64,000 nt of DNA, taken from Alishewanella tabrizica (GTDB lineage Bacteria; Pseudomonadota; Gammaproteobacteria; Enterobacterales; Alteromonadaceae). The notes beneath the pieces were generated by a model that had not been told where the DNA came from, ran no database searches, and saw only the letters and a program-made list of their open reading frames with translations. This document shows, in pieces, positions 1 through 8,640 of this stretch (positions within the stretch are counted from its first letter, which is position 1; every line of letters begins with the position of its first letter). A program made the translations under genes and the position numbers. The stretch spans positions 186,001-250,000 of the forward strand of contig NZ_BMYR01000003.1 of assembly GCF_014652375.1 (NCBI RefSeq). The letters run 5' to 3'.

Positions 1-877
1 CTATGCCATCAAAGCCGACAAGACAAAGATCTTCAGGGATGCGAATACCCAGTTGGCGAGCGACACTCATTGCGCCTAGGGCGATGCGATCGCTCATACA
101 GAGTAAAATCTGAGGTCTTGGATGTTGGGTTAACGCTTCACGCGCCGCAATTTCGGCATATTGATGAGTATTCACCGGGATATGCCAGATCTGATCTGCA
201 GGTAAGTCTCGTTGTAATTCTGCTGCCGCTGCTAAATAGCCATCTAATCGGCGGCGAGAAATCGCTTCATCTTGATCATAAAGCTCAGCCGGTTGCATGC
301 GACACACGCGATCAGAATCGATTAAACGCAATCCTAAAACGGCAACTTTTCCGGTATATTTTTGCATTGCATAATGTGCAATATCATAAGCGTAGCGCGT
401 ATTGTCGATATTAACCGATCCCATGCCAGGTAAATTACAATCTACGCTAAGCATGGGTTTACCGCTTTGCCTTACTCGGTCGAGTTGTTCATGATTCATT
501 GGGCTGCCGTAAATGATAAAGCCATCAGGAAGGGCTTCAGCAGTGCTATGCACGGCTTTGGCACCCGACAACAACAACATATCTTTACCTTGTGCCTGCA
601 GCACCTCGGCAATGCCTTTAATGAGCTGATTGGCGACAGGATCGCTGATGGAGTATTCCAAAGTGTCTGATAACAAAATGGCAATCATGTCTGAGCGGCC
701 AGTGCGTAAACTCCGCGCTGTGGCGTTAGGGCCACTAAAGCCCAACTTTTCACTTTCTTCTAAAATATGCTTGCGCAAATCGGTAGAGAGTTGATCGGGT
801 CGATTAAAGGCGTTCGAAATGGTGGCAACCGATACCCCAAGATGTTGCGCCAGCGATTTTAGGGTGACTTTAGCCAT
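1..877 (-). CDS. LacI-family transcriptional regulator (3' end cut by window edge)
   Basis: The reverse strand reads from an ATG at 877 to the window edge without a stop, giving about 292 residues. The N-terminus (KVTLKSLAQHLGVSVATISNAFNRP) is a classical LacI helix-turn-helix, followed by the hinge and a periplasmic-binding-protein-like sugar-sensing core; the segment near the cut (SDRIALGAMSVARQLG) is typical of the C-terminal subdomain. GAGGA lies just upstream of the ATG. Such proteins usually repress sugar uptake or catabolism genes and release DNA when a sugar binds. It lies downstream of a halogenase-like gene and a TonB receptor on the same strand, so it is the likely local regulator. 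The ligand cannot be read from sequence. Confidence 0.93.
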   Translation of the reverse strand, partial: MAKVTLKSLAQHLGVSVATISNAFNRPDQLSTDLRKHILEESEKLGFSGPNATARSLRTGRSDMIAILLSDTLEYSISDPVANQLIKGIAEVLQAQGKDMLLLSGAKAVHSTAEALPDGFIIYGSPMNHEQLDRVRQSGKPMLSVDCNLPGMGSVNIDNTRYAYDIAHYAMQKYTGKVAVLGLRLIDSDRVCRMQPAELYDQDEAISRRRLDGYLAAAAELQRDLPADQIWHIPVNTHQYAEIAAREALTQHPRPQILLCMSDRIALGAMSVARQLGIRIPEDLCLVGFDGI

Positions 878-984
878 GGAAACATCCTCGTTTATAGGCA
901 GCCGTATAACGCGTTTAGGCGCTCACTGCATTTTAGCAATAGGTAATCTGCCATTATTACTCTTCAGCCTGCAAAATAATACAT

Positions 985-1007
985 CTAAACTTAAACGTTA
1001 AGTTTAG
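985..1007. promoter_or_regulatory. Candidate LacI-type operator at the end of the halogenase gene
   Basis: A near-perfect palindrome with 7-base arms (CTAAACT and AGTTTAG) around a TAAACGTTA core. It overlaps the halogenase stop codon and lies about 108 bases upstream of the LacI-type start. Its ACTTAAACGTTAAGT centre matches the sites upstream of the TonB receptor (5122-5325). Autoregulation of the repressor is an inference. It could also act as a weak hairpin. Confidence 0.45.
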
Positions 1008-2520
1008 AAGCGGGCGCTGCACAGTATCTCTCGATGTATTGCTGATGCGTAGGTAATTGCTTGGCTGCATATTGAATACCTTGGCGTAATTTAGCTAACC
1101 AATTAACGCTATCAATCGTTCTGTAATGCATTAAAGCATCTGGGCGTTGTGGCAAGTTAAATTGCCCAATATGTACCGCTAACCAACTGGCGTTGCCAAA
1201 CAAATCCATGTCGCCACTGACTAAGTGCCCAGCATGATTAAATTGCTTTATTTTGTAGCTTAATGCGTCAGGTATGGGCATATTCGCGCAATAACGCCAC
1301 ATTTCACTGTCAGTTCTGGTGGTGAGTTTGTAGTGCAAAATAATAAAGTCGCGAATATTTTCGATTTCTTTGATAGCAATTCTATTATATTCATCAATGG
1401 TATCTTGTGAAAAAGAGGAATCTGGGAACAGAGCTAAGAGCTTAGCAATGCCAGCTTGAATTAAATGGATACTGGTTGATTCTAAAGGCTCAAGAAAACC
1501 GCTAGATAGTCCAATAGCCACAACATTTTTCTGCCAAAATTGTTGGCGTCGGCCGGTCACAAACTTAAGCATCCGCGGTTCAGCCAAGGGTTTGGCATCT
1601 AAGTGTTGTAGCAATCGCTCCCGAGCAGTGTGTTCTTGCGTAAAATGTGAACTAAATACGTGACCATTGCCTGTACGATGTTGCAGTGGGATCCGCCATT
1701 GCCAACCTGCTTCATGTGCGGTAGAGCGGGTATAGGGCGTAAATTCGCCACGTTCTGATGGCACAGCCCATGCTCTATCGCAAGGTAGCCAATGTGACCA
1801 ATCGACATAACCGGTTTTCAGTGTTTGCTCAATCAATAAGCCTTTAAAGCCCGAACAATCTATAAAAAGCTCGCCCTCAATACACTGTGTGCTTTCTAAT
1901 TGAACCGATTCGACAAATCCCGTTATTTCGTGCTGTTTAACCTGGGTAATTTTACCTTCAATACGTGTAACGCCTCGTTCTTCAGCATATCGTCGTAAAA
2001 AGCGCGCGTACAAACCGGCATCAAAATGATAGGCATACTCATAGGTTGAGAGCACATTCCGTGGATCTTGAATAGGAGGAGCAAAGCGGCCTGTTTCAGC
2101 AGCACCCCAAGCCATACAATAATCATCTAATTCGTTTGCCTGACCTTGCTGCCGTGCGTTAAGCCAGTAATGATGAAAATTCACCATGTCAAATTGTCGG
2201 CCGTAATTACCAAAGGGATGGAAATAACGATGTCCCTGTTTGCCCCAATTTACAAATTGAATACCTAGCTTAAATGAGCCTTGCGTTTCTCGGACAAAGG
2301 TATTCTCATCGATACCCAACGTACGATTAAATACGCGGATCGGGGGAATAGTGGCCTCGCCAACACCAACTGTACCAATGTCATCTGATTCAATTAATGT
2401 GATCTGGCAACCTTGTTGTAGGGCATTACTTAGCGCAGCTGCCGTCATCCAACCTGCAGTGCCGCCACCGACAATAACAATTTTTTTTATGGGTTTTGCA
2501 CCAAGCTCATTAGTTTGCAT
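991..2520 (-). CDS. Flavin-dependent tryptophan halogenase-like protein
   Basis: 509 residues, typical length for the family. A Rossmann FAD motif (VGGGTAGWMTAAAL) lies at residues 17-30. The diagnostic WxWxIP motif is at 273-278. The lysine matching PrnA Lys79 is in FKLG (Lys84), and the Glu/Ser pair is in PLESTS (Glu347, Ser348). So the halogenating residues appear intact. The reaction for characterised members is FADH2-, O2- and halide-dependent halogenation of an indole or other aromatic ring. The ATG has AAGGAG upstream. It follows a TonB receptor and precedes a LacI-type gene, an arrangement common in Alteromonadales, Caulobacter and Xanthomonas uptake loci, where the substrate is usually unknown. 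A separate flavin reductase is needed and none is seen here. Confidence 0.9.
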   Translation of the reverse strand: MQTNELGAKPIKKIVIVGGGTAGWMTAAALSNALQQGCQITLIESDDIGTVGVGEATIPPIRVFNRTLGIDENTFVRETQGSFKLGIQFVNWGKQGHRYFHPFGNYGRQFDMVNFHHYWLNARQQGQANELDDYCMAWGAAETGRFAPPIQDPRNVLSTYEYAYHFDAGLYARFLRRYAEERGVTRIEGKITQVKQHEITGFVESVQLESTQCIEGELFIDCSGFKGLLIEQTLKTGYVDWSHWLPCDRAWAVPSERGEFTPYTRSTAHEAGWQWRIPLQHRTGNGHVFSSHFTQEHTARERLLQHLDAKPLAEPRMLKFVTGRRQQFWQKNVVAIGLSSGFLEPLESTSIHLIQAGIAKLLALFPDSSFSQDTIDEYNRIAIKEIENIRDFIILHYKLTTRTDSEMWRYCANMPIPDALSYKIKQFNHAGHLVSGDMDLFGNASWLAVHIGQFNLPQRPDALMHYRTIDSVNWLAKLRQGIQYAAKQLPTHQQYIERYCAAPASKLNV

Positions 2521-2547
2521 TGGCTTACTCCTTCTTTTTAAAAAGAA

Positions 2548-2572
2548 AAGCGGTGGTTAAAAACCACCGCTT
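2548..2572 (-). terminator. Hairpin terminator between TonB receptor and halogenase
   Basis: Arms AAGCGGTGGTT and AACCACCGCTT (11 bp) with a 3-base loop. Read on the minus strand it is followed by TTTTCTTTTT. It lies between the receptor stop (2611) and the halogenase start (2520), so it should end or attenuate the receptor transcript and reduce halogenase expression relative to the receptor. Confidence 0.8.
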
Positions 2573-2610
2573 TAGGCGAACAATCACTTACACATAGTGT
2601 GTTAGCTCGC

Positions 2611-5100
2611 TTAGAAGTTTACTGTAACAGAAGCCGTAACAGTTCTGCCAATCGCTGGATTTCCTGAAATCACAGTTGGATTGACAGCTGAGTTAGCTAG
2701 GGCACCATTACCACGAAGATCGAATTTATCGGTTAAGTTGTACACTTGAAGACCAAATTCTAATCTTTCAGACATCGTGTAGCGCGCGTTAGCACCAAAC
2801 GTCATAGCTGCTGGGTATTCATTGCCTGCACTATCAATTGCAGTGGTTTGGCCGGTAACATTAGCACCCACAATTAAATTGTCTAGTAAATAATAATTGC
2901 CTGACAACGTATAGATCAGATCAGGAATACCATCTGCACGAGTCCAATTTGACGAACCCGCTGACAATTTTTCTGCATCGCTATAGGTAGCGTTACCCAC
3001 CATTGAGAAATCACCAAAACGCACTGTACCTAAAATTTCTGCGCCAGTAGATTTGTACTCGGCATCAATAATACAACCACCTGCTACGCCACCACATTGT
3101 GTAGCAGATAATTCGTAGGTGCTTTGTTTAAAATCGCCTTTTAACAAGGTTACTTCAAAGGTGTAGAAGCCGTCGAAAATAGAACCACGACGTTTCAGAC
3201 CAATTTCGTATTGATTAACAAAGTCAACCGCTGCGGTTTGGCCTGCTTGATTTAATGAGCCGTCGGCATTAATTTTACCGCTTACAATTTGACGGTCACC
3301 GTTAAAACGACCACCTTTTGACGCTCGTGTAAATAAGCTGGTGTCGCTATTCAGTTTGTACAAACCACCAACGGTCCAAGAGGTGTAGCTTACTGAATAA
3401 TCTAAACTCTCACGGTTACCATTAGCTAACATAGTTGGAATAGCTACTCCACCCACGATGGTGTTGAACTCACTGCCACCTGCAAAAGCCCAGCCTGACG
3501 CATCAACTGTTTCACGACGAACACTACCATCGACAGTAAACAAATCGGTGTCATAGTCTAATGCTAAATAAGGTGCGGTATTGGTATACGATAAATCGTA
3601 ATCACGGCTACAGCAGTCACCCCAGTTATTATTAAAACCGGCGATGCCGTTAGCTGTTAGTTTGTTGCCTTCATCATCGAACAAATCAAGCATCGCAGGA
3701 TTGTTACCACTTAACTCACTAAAGGTGCGGTTGGTGTGCCAATCAGCAGCAATATTTTGGTTCATGAAGAAGTAACCGCCTCGAACAGAGAAGGAGCCGC
3801 TATCAACAAAGAACTCTTTTGAAATGGTCAGATCGTTTACAAAACTGCCGACATCACGAATGTTGGTATGAACGTTTGTATTGTTATTTAAAAAGTCTGA
3901 CTGATACAACTGGCCTGCAGAAGGACCATTTGCATAACGAATGGCGGCAACGGTTGCACCATTAACCTGTGAGCCAAGAACGCTTGACGTTGTCGCCGCA
4001 TTTAAGAATGGAGAGGTGAAACTTCCGCTCATGCTGGTCCAGCGCGCTTTATTGTCGAGAGTAATATCATCTTCAAACTCAACGTGTAACTCGTTACCAA
4101 TAGCTAAAGATTTGGTGGTAATACCACTCATTTCAACACGTTCTAAATCACCTTCACGGTTAACAATCAGGAAATCTTGGTTGTGGATGGAGTAAGCCGA
4201 TTGTTTGCGACCGTCAAAGCCAGGATAGGGTTTAATATTACTAAAGCGTTTGCCATCATAGTTGGCAAGTGCAGGTGCGCCTGTGTAATTTGGTTCTTGC
4301 GTATCAGCAACTTTAACTAAAAAGCGAATATAGCTAACATCATCTTCAAAAAACTTAGTCAAGTTACCTTTTATTTGAGCGCTCTCGCTAACATTAAACC
4401 CAGTGTCTAAAGGGCCTTTGCCGTTTTTGACATAACCACCGACATGATAGAGAACACTATCACTGGCAGAGCCACCATAACGGAAATCAACACGCTTTTC
4501 ATCGTGACCTAAACCTGAGCTTAAACGAACAAACCCACCTTCAACTTCACCAAAATTACTGATGTAGTTGATAATTGCGCCAGGGGCTTGCGAGGTGAAG
4601 GTGCCTGCCGTACCGCCACGTACACCTTCGACACGGTCAACGCTTGCATCAAAACGTGTCCAGTAATCGTTATTTCCGAAATTCATGTCACCAAATAAAA
4701 CGGTCGGTAGGCCGTCTTCTTGAATTTGAACAAAAGGTGAACCCCCTGTTGCAACAGGTAAACCACGAACGGCAATATTCGAGTTACCGCCAGGGCCAGC
4801 GGTACCTGCAACTTGAATACCTGGAATCATCCGAAACACTTCTGCTTCAGAACTCGGTTGGAACTGTTTGATCATGTCTGAATCGACACTGGTTACAGAC
4901 ACAGCAGATTCAATCTGCGTTCTTCCTGCCACGCTACCAGTTACTACAATGGTTTCGAAGCCTTTATTTTGTTCAGATTTTTGTTCGGTTTGCTCTTCGG
5001 CTGTTTCGCTGGTTTGTGCAATTAATGGTGCACTGGCAAGAAGCGTAGAAGCGAATAATACTTGTTTTACGGCGAGTGAAAGTTTTTGTTGTTTGAACAT
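2611..5100 (-). CDS. TonB-dependent outer-membrane receptor
   Basis: 829 residues. A signal peptide (residues about 1-29, cut near PLIAQ) is followed by a Gln/Glu-rich stretch and a TonB box (ETIVVTG, about 49-55). The plug domain comes next (SEAEVFRMIPGIQV, NIAVRGLP, VEGVRGGTAGTF), then a long beta-barrel ending in a C-terminal aromatic (VTVNF), as needed for BAM insertion. It carries an unidentified ligand across the outer membrane using TonB energy. GGGGGA precedes the ATG at 5100. Four TTAA(A/T)CGTT-like sites lie in its upstream region. The association with an esterase, a LacI-type regulator and a halogenase suggests a carbohydrate or aromatic-glycoside substrate rather than iron, but this is inference. 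Confidence 0.95.
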   Translation of the reverse strand: MFKQQKLSLAVKQVLFASTLLASAPLIAQTSETAEEQTEQKSEQNKGFETIVVTGSVAGRTQIESAVSVTSVDSDMIKQFQPSSEAEVFRMIPGIQVAGTAGPGGNSNIAVRGLPVATGGSPFVQIQEDGLPTVLFGDMNFGNNDYWTRFDASVDRVEGVRGGTAGTFTSQAPGAIINYISNFGEVEGGFVRLSSGLGHDEKRVDFRYGGSASDSVLYHVGGYVKNGKGPLDTGFNVSESAQIKGNLTKFFEDDVSYIRFLVKVADTQEPNYTGAPALANYDGKRFSNIKPYPGFDGRKQSAYSIHNQDFLIVNREGDLERVEMSGITTKSLAIGNELHVEFEDDITLDNKARWTSMSGSFTSPFLNAATTSSVLGSQVNGATVAAIRYANGPSAGQLYQSDFLNNNTNVHTNIRDVGSFVNDLTISKEFFVDSGSFSVRGGYFFMNQNIAADWHTNRTFSELSGNNPAMLDLFDDEGNKLTANGIAGFNNNWGDCCSRDYDLSYTNTAPYLALDYDTDLFTVDGSVRRETVDASGWAFAGGSEFNTIVGGVAIPTMLANGNRESLDYSVSYTSWTVGGLYKLNSDTSLFTRASKGGRFNGDRQIVSGKINADGSLNQAGQTAAVDFVNQYEIGLKRRGSIFDGFYTFEVTLLKGDFKQSTYELSATQCGGVAGGCIIDAEYKSTGAEILGTVRFGDFSMVGNATYSDAEKLSAGSSNWTRADGIPDLIYTLSGNYYLLDNLIVGANVTGQTTAIDSAGNEYPAAMTFGANARYTMSERLEFGLQVYNLTDKFDLRGNGALANSAVNPTVISGNPAIGRTVTASVTVNF

Positions 5101-5121
5101 ATCGTCCCCCTGTCTGGGTGT

Positions 5122-5325
5122 CTTAATCGTTTAAGTCTTGTCTTTAAAAAAAACAGAGGGTCGTTGCCTTCTGCTTGTTTTAATTGTTTTGCGTCTATTT
5201 TTTATTAGTATAATGTGCGCTCTTAAACGTTTTATATCTAAAACAGGATTTCGTCAAGCGCTGCTTAAGAAATAAACGTTATTTTTTTAGCAAACAATAA
5301 ATTTTATGCATTTTTAATCGTTTTT
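5122..5325 (-). promoter_or_regulatory. TonB receptor promoter region with repeated LacI-type operator motifs
   Basis: Four related near-palindromes centred on CG: CTTAATCGTTTAAG (5122-5135), CTTAAACGTTTTAT (5222-5235), AATAAACGTTATTT (5271-5284) and TTAATCGTTTTT (5314-5325). On the minus strand a TATACT (5212-5207) could be a -10 element, and the second site would then overlap its -35/spacer, a normal place for repression. The shared core with 985-1007 links these sites to the LacI-type regulator at the left edge. Confidence 0.5.
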
Positions 5326-5334
5326 GGCCTTTAA

Positions 5335-6213
5335 CTATTGCGATTCCACTTTAAAAAATTGGCTGAAAAAAATCATTTGATGATGAATGCTTCGCTGCCA
5401 AAAATCCCAGTTATGTTCACCTGGCCACTCGGCGTAATGATGGGGGATTTCTTTCGCACGCAACGCTTGATGAAGTTGACGATTTGCGTCAATAAAAAAA
5501 TCGTTATCTCCACAGTCAATATAGAGTGCTTGAGATTGCATTTTGAGGCGGGCGATCTGCGAGATGATAGCGGCATTATGCCAATTCTCTGATAGAGTGT
5601 TAGCATCGCCGAGCACACTGTCTAAATCAAACGAACCAACAAAAGGTCTGGGATCAACACCTCCACTGGTACTTGCCATGGCGCCAAATATGTCAGGGTG
5701 TTGCAAGGCGATATGTAAGGCGCCATAACCGCCCATACTTAAACCAGCTAAAGCTCTCCCTGCTGGAGTGGTGATTGTCCGATAATGTTGGTCTACATAC
5801 TGCACAACATCTTGTGCGATATAGCTTCGATAACGATAATTGCTATTAATTGGGCTATCCATGTACCATTTGTTTTTATCGCCATTGGGCATCACAACGA
5901 TCATGCTATAGTGATCCGCGAGTGTTGCGACAACGGTTTTATTCAGCCAATCGGTGTGATCACCGCCATGCCCATGCAAGAGATATAATACTGGAAACCG
6001 CTGTGCGGGATTGTTGTAAGCGCTTGGTAAAACAATGGTTGCAGGGAAACTTTTGTCCATGTGCGAAGATGCGATAGATTTTGTTTCAATCGAATAGGCT
6101 AAAGCATTATTCGACAATACAAGCGAAAGTATGCTGAATACCGCTACAAATATCAGCCATTTCTTCACATCAGCTACATATTCTTTATGTCTATTTTTTG
6201 GGTACATTAGCAT
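5335..6213 (-). CDS. Secreted esterase of the esterase D / feruloyl-acetyl esterase family
   Basis: 292 residues with an N-terminal hydrophobic segment (about 18-39, ending NNALA), so exported. The alpha/beta-hydrolase fold shows LLHGHGG (oxyanion region, about 79-84), the nucleophile elbow GLSMGG with Ser159, an acid region DCGDND (Asp236 or Asp238) and His267 in PGEHNW. This family cleaves short acyl or feruloyl esters from sugars or S-formylglutathione; export argues for an ester on an extracellular carbohydrate. AGGTGG lies before the ATG at 6213, and a second ATG two codons on is also possible. The TonB receptor lies 234 bases downstream on the same strand, so the two may act on the same nutrient. 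Confidence 0.87.
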   Translation of the reverse strand: MLMYPKNRHKEYVADVKKWLIFVAVFSILSLVLSNNALAYSIETKSIASSHMDKSFPATIVLPSAYNNPAQRFPVLYLLHGHGGDHTDWLNKTVVATLADHYSMIVVMPNGDKNKWYMDSPINSNYRYRSYIAQDVVQYVDQHYRTITTPAGRALAGLSMGGYGALHIALQHPDIFGAMASTSGGVDPRPFVGSFDLDSVLGDANTLSENWHNAAIISQIARLKMQSQALYIDCGDNDFFIDANRQLHQALRAKEIPHHYAEWPGEHNWDFWQRSIHHQMIFFSQFFKVESQ

Positions 6214-6250
6214 CTATCCACCTTTCAATATGACTTTTAAATATTGCAAT

Positions 6251-7252
6251 TTATTCAAGCACAGTAAAACGTACTAGCCCAATGAGTTGCTCAGATTCCG
6301 TTACTACCTCAACTTGCCATTGCCCTTGGCTATGAGGAGGAAAGTTCAGCTTGCGGCTCCATGCACGATAACCACTTTCACGCCCACCACGAATATCGAG
6401 TTTTATACGATCGACTTCTCGGCCGTTATGTCGCCACACGTGAAAAACTGCCTCATTTAAGCCGCGCGGCACGGTTACCGCTGTAAAACTGTATAACCCC
6501 TGCGACAGTGCGTTAGTGGTGAGTTGGGTAATGTTTTCCCCAGGTTCACGTTCTGTGGTGTTCATTTCTTGGGTTAATACGATGGTGTTAAGCCGCATAG
6601 CGGCGGGCGGGACAAAGCTGCGTAATTGCCACATTCCAGTAGCCAGTAGACATAATAACGCCATCAAAAAAGGCACGCGCCACCAGCGTTTCCCTGGCAT
6701 TAATGAACCTAGGCTAGGTAAGCTGAGCATAATGGCAATCGCTAATGCTGCCGCCATACTTTGGCTTGTGGTCAGTTGCAGTAAAACAGGTAAGATAATG
6801 GAGAGGACAACAAATAAAGTAAAAGCATGAAACACTACAAACAGTGTACGTTGTGGCGCAAGCTTTCTGTAATAAAAGGGATCAACAACAGAGATTAACG
6901 CACACAGTACCAGCAGTAGGGTGAAAATCGCTTGTCCATGATGCCAACTGGTCACCGCTAAGAAAAAAGGTAAGGCAAAAAATAGGCTTTCTTGGTGGAG
7001 CATTTGCAATGCAAATCTCATCACATTTGGGGAGAGAGCAATACCAAATCGTTGCTCAATTCGTTCTCGTAGCCAGTTATCGAGTAACAGCCACAACCAA
7101 CTTAACACTAAGAGTAACGCGATGATTTGTGCTAACGCGGTTTTGCGCTCTACCAAAATATAGCTAGCAACGCCACTCGCAAAAGCGAGTAACGCCATCA
7201 AGCCAGGAAAGCGTTGCATGATAGCAATGATTCTGTGGATAGCGGTTAGCAT
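6251..7252 (-). CDS. Membrane protein with DUF5924 and C-terminal DUF2914 domains
   Basis: 333 residues. The first ~215 hold about seven or eight hydrophobic helices. The last ~115 form a soluble domain with features I recognise as DUF2914 (GLYSFTAVTVPRGLNEAVFHVW, GGRESGYRAWS, QGQWQVEV). The N-terminal part resembles DUF5924, which is often fused to it. No function is established for either; the C-terminal domain is probably periplasmic. The ATG at 7252 has only a weak ribosome site, and a second in-frame ATG 11 codons on (MQRFPGL) is an alternative. It lies 37 bases upstream of the esterase on the same strand, so co-transcription is possible though no shared role is evident. Confidence 0.75.
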   Translation of the reverse strand: MLTAIHRIIAIMQRFPGLMALLAFASGVASYILVERKTALAQIIALLLVLSWLWLLLDNWLRERIEQRFGIALSPNVMRFALQMLHQESLFFALPFFLAVTSWHHGQAIFTLLLVLCALISVVDPFYYRKLAPQRTLFVVFHAFTLFVVLSIILPVLLQLTTSQSMAAALAIAIMLSLPSLGSLMPGKRWWRVPFLMALLCLLATGMWQLRSFVPPAAMRLNTIVLTQEMNTTEREPGENITQLTTNALSQGLYSFTAVTVPRGLNEAVFHVWRHNGREVDRIKLDIRGGRESGYRAWSRKLNFPPHSQGQWQVEVVTESEQLIGLVRFTVLE

Positions 7253-7532
7253 AATATCGGTATCAATTCCATAGCGCTTTTAAGAGATGCTTTAACGTCA
7301 TACTGCTGCAACGGGAGCAGAAATGTAATCTAAAAGACGTAGCATAAGCGCTTTGCACGGTTAAACCAAACTTATGTATCACTTTTACTCCACATGAACT
7401 GAGGACGCACTGAACAGCGATGTTTTGGGTGTTTGCACTAAACAGTAATGGTTGAGTATGTGTTTATGTTATTCAGAGACTTTTATTGCTAAGCTGCAAT
7501 AACGTAAGGTCAAACGCAGCGGAGAAAACGCG

Positions 7533-8552
7533 ATGAAAGGATGCAATGTATTTTTATTAATGACGCTTTTCGTCATAACCGGCAATGCACGAACTGCAAC
7601 TGATATCTCTACAATGCCATGGCCCGATCAGCCCGTGGTGGTTTCTATGCCAGCGATGTTAGAGGTGATGTCGCCTAATGCGCGGTTGGAGCAATTAGCC
7701 CAGGGATTTCGTTGGGCTGAAGGACCGGTTGCCGATCCGATTACGGGTGATATTTTATTTTCCGATGTCCCTACTAATACGGTTTACCGTTGGCGCGAAT
7801 CTGATGGCCTGAGCGTGTATCTTAAACCCTCAGGCTATACTGGGCTATATCCGGATAATAATTTGCAGGAAGGCGCAAATGGGCTGATGTTTAATGCGAA
7901 TAAGCAGTTGGTGTTAGCGCAGCATGGCGATAGACGCTTAGCCATGTTGCAAGAGGCCTCTTCTGCTATTCCTCAGTATGTTACGCTGGCGAGTCATTAT
8001 CAGGATAAATTATTTAACAGTCCAAATGATGTCGTGCAACACAGTGGCGGTGATTACTATTTTACTGATCCGCCATATGGGCTAAAAGGCGCTGATCAGT
8101 CTGCGCAAAAGCAACAAGACGTGAATGGTATTTACCGCGTTAATGCAGCAGGCCAAGTGACCTTACTGGCCAGTAATTTAACGCGACCAAATGGTTTAGC
8201 GTTTTCACCTGACGAGCGCTGGTTGTATGTGGCTAACTCTGATCCTGCATCGGCGACATGGTGGCGTTATCCGGTGCTAGCCGATGGCACCTTAGGTGAC
8301 GCTAAGCTATTTTTTGATGCTACAGCTACAGCAAAAACGGTTGCTGGCTTGCCCGATGGCTTGAAAGTCTTACCTTCCGGTATCGTGCTTGCCACGGGTC
8401 CTGGTGGCGTATGGGTATTTACGCCAGAGGCTGAACATTTAGGTACCCTTCTCACCGGTGTACCCGCGGCAAATGTGGCGCTTAGTCAGGATGCCTCTTG
8501 GTTGTATATTACTGCCAGTCAGTATTTACTTAGGATAGCCTTAGTTAAATAA
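7533..8552 (+). CDS. Secreted SMP-30/gluconolactonase-family protein
   Basis: 339 residues with a signal peptide (about 1-22). The six-bladed propeller motifs are clear: WAEGP (metal-ligand Glu63), DILFSDVP, GANGL, SPNDVV (Asn ligand), YFTDPPYG, RPNGLAFSPDERWLYVANSD and PDGLKV. Family members hydrolyse sugar lactones or related esters using Ca or Zn; a periplasmic or extracellular copy may act on an oxidised sugar lactone. GGAG precedes the ATG at 7533. It stands alone with its own upstream region and is convergent with the protease gene that follows. Confidence 0.88.
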   Translation: MKGCNVFLLMTLFVITGNARTATDISTMPWPDQPVVVSMPAMLEVMSPNARLEQLAQGFRWAEGPVADPITGDILFSDVPTNTVYRWRESDGLSVYLKPSGYTGLYPDNNLQEGANGLMFNANKQLVLAQHGDRRLAMLQEASSAIPQYVTLASHYQDKLFNSPNDVVQHSGGDYYFTDPPYGLKGADQSAQKQQDVNGIYRVNAAGQVTLLASNLTRPNGLAFSPDERWLYVANSDPASATWWRYPVLADGTLGDAKLFFDATATAKTVAGLPDGLKVLPSGIVLATGPGGVWVFTPEAEHLGTLLTGVPAANVALSQDASWLYITASQYLLRIALVK

Positions 8553-8590
8553 AGGCTTTGAGTTCATATATTAAATGCCTTTTATATAAA

Positions 8591-8617
8591 AAGCCGTTGC
8601 GTGGAAAGCAACGGCTT
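8591..8617. terminator. Bidirectional terminator between lactonase and subtilisin genes
   Basis: A 10-bp perfect stem (AAGCCGTTGC / GCAACGGCTT) with a 7-base loop lies between two convergent genes. The minus-strand side runs into TTTTTATATAAA and the plus side into ACGTTTTATTT, so it can serve both. Confidence 0.75.
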
Positions 8618-8640
8618 AGACGTTTTATTTAAGATGGCAA

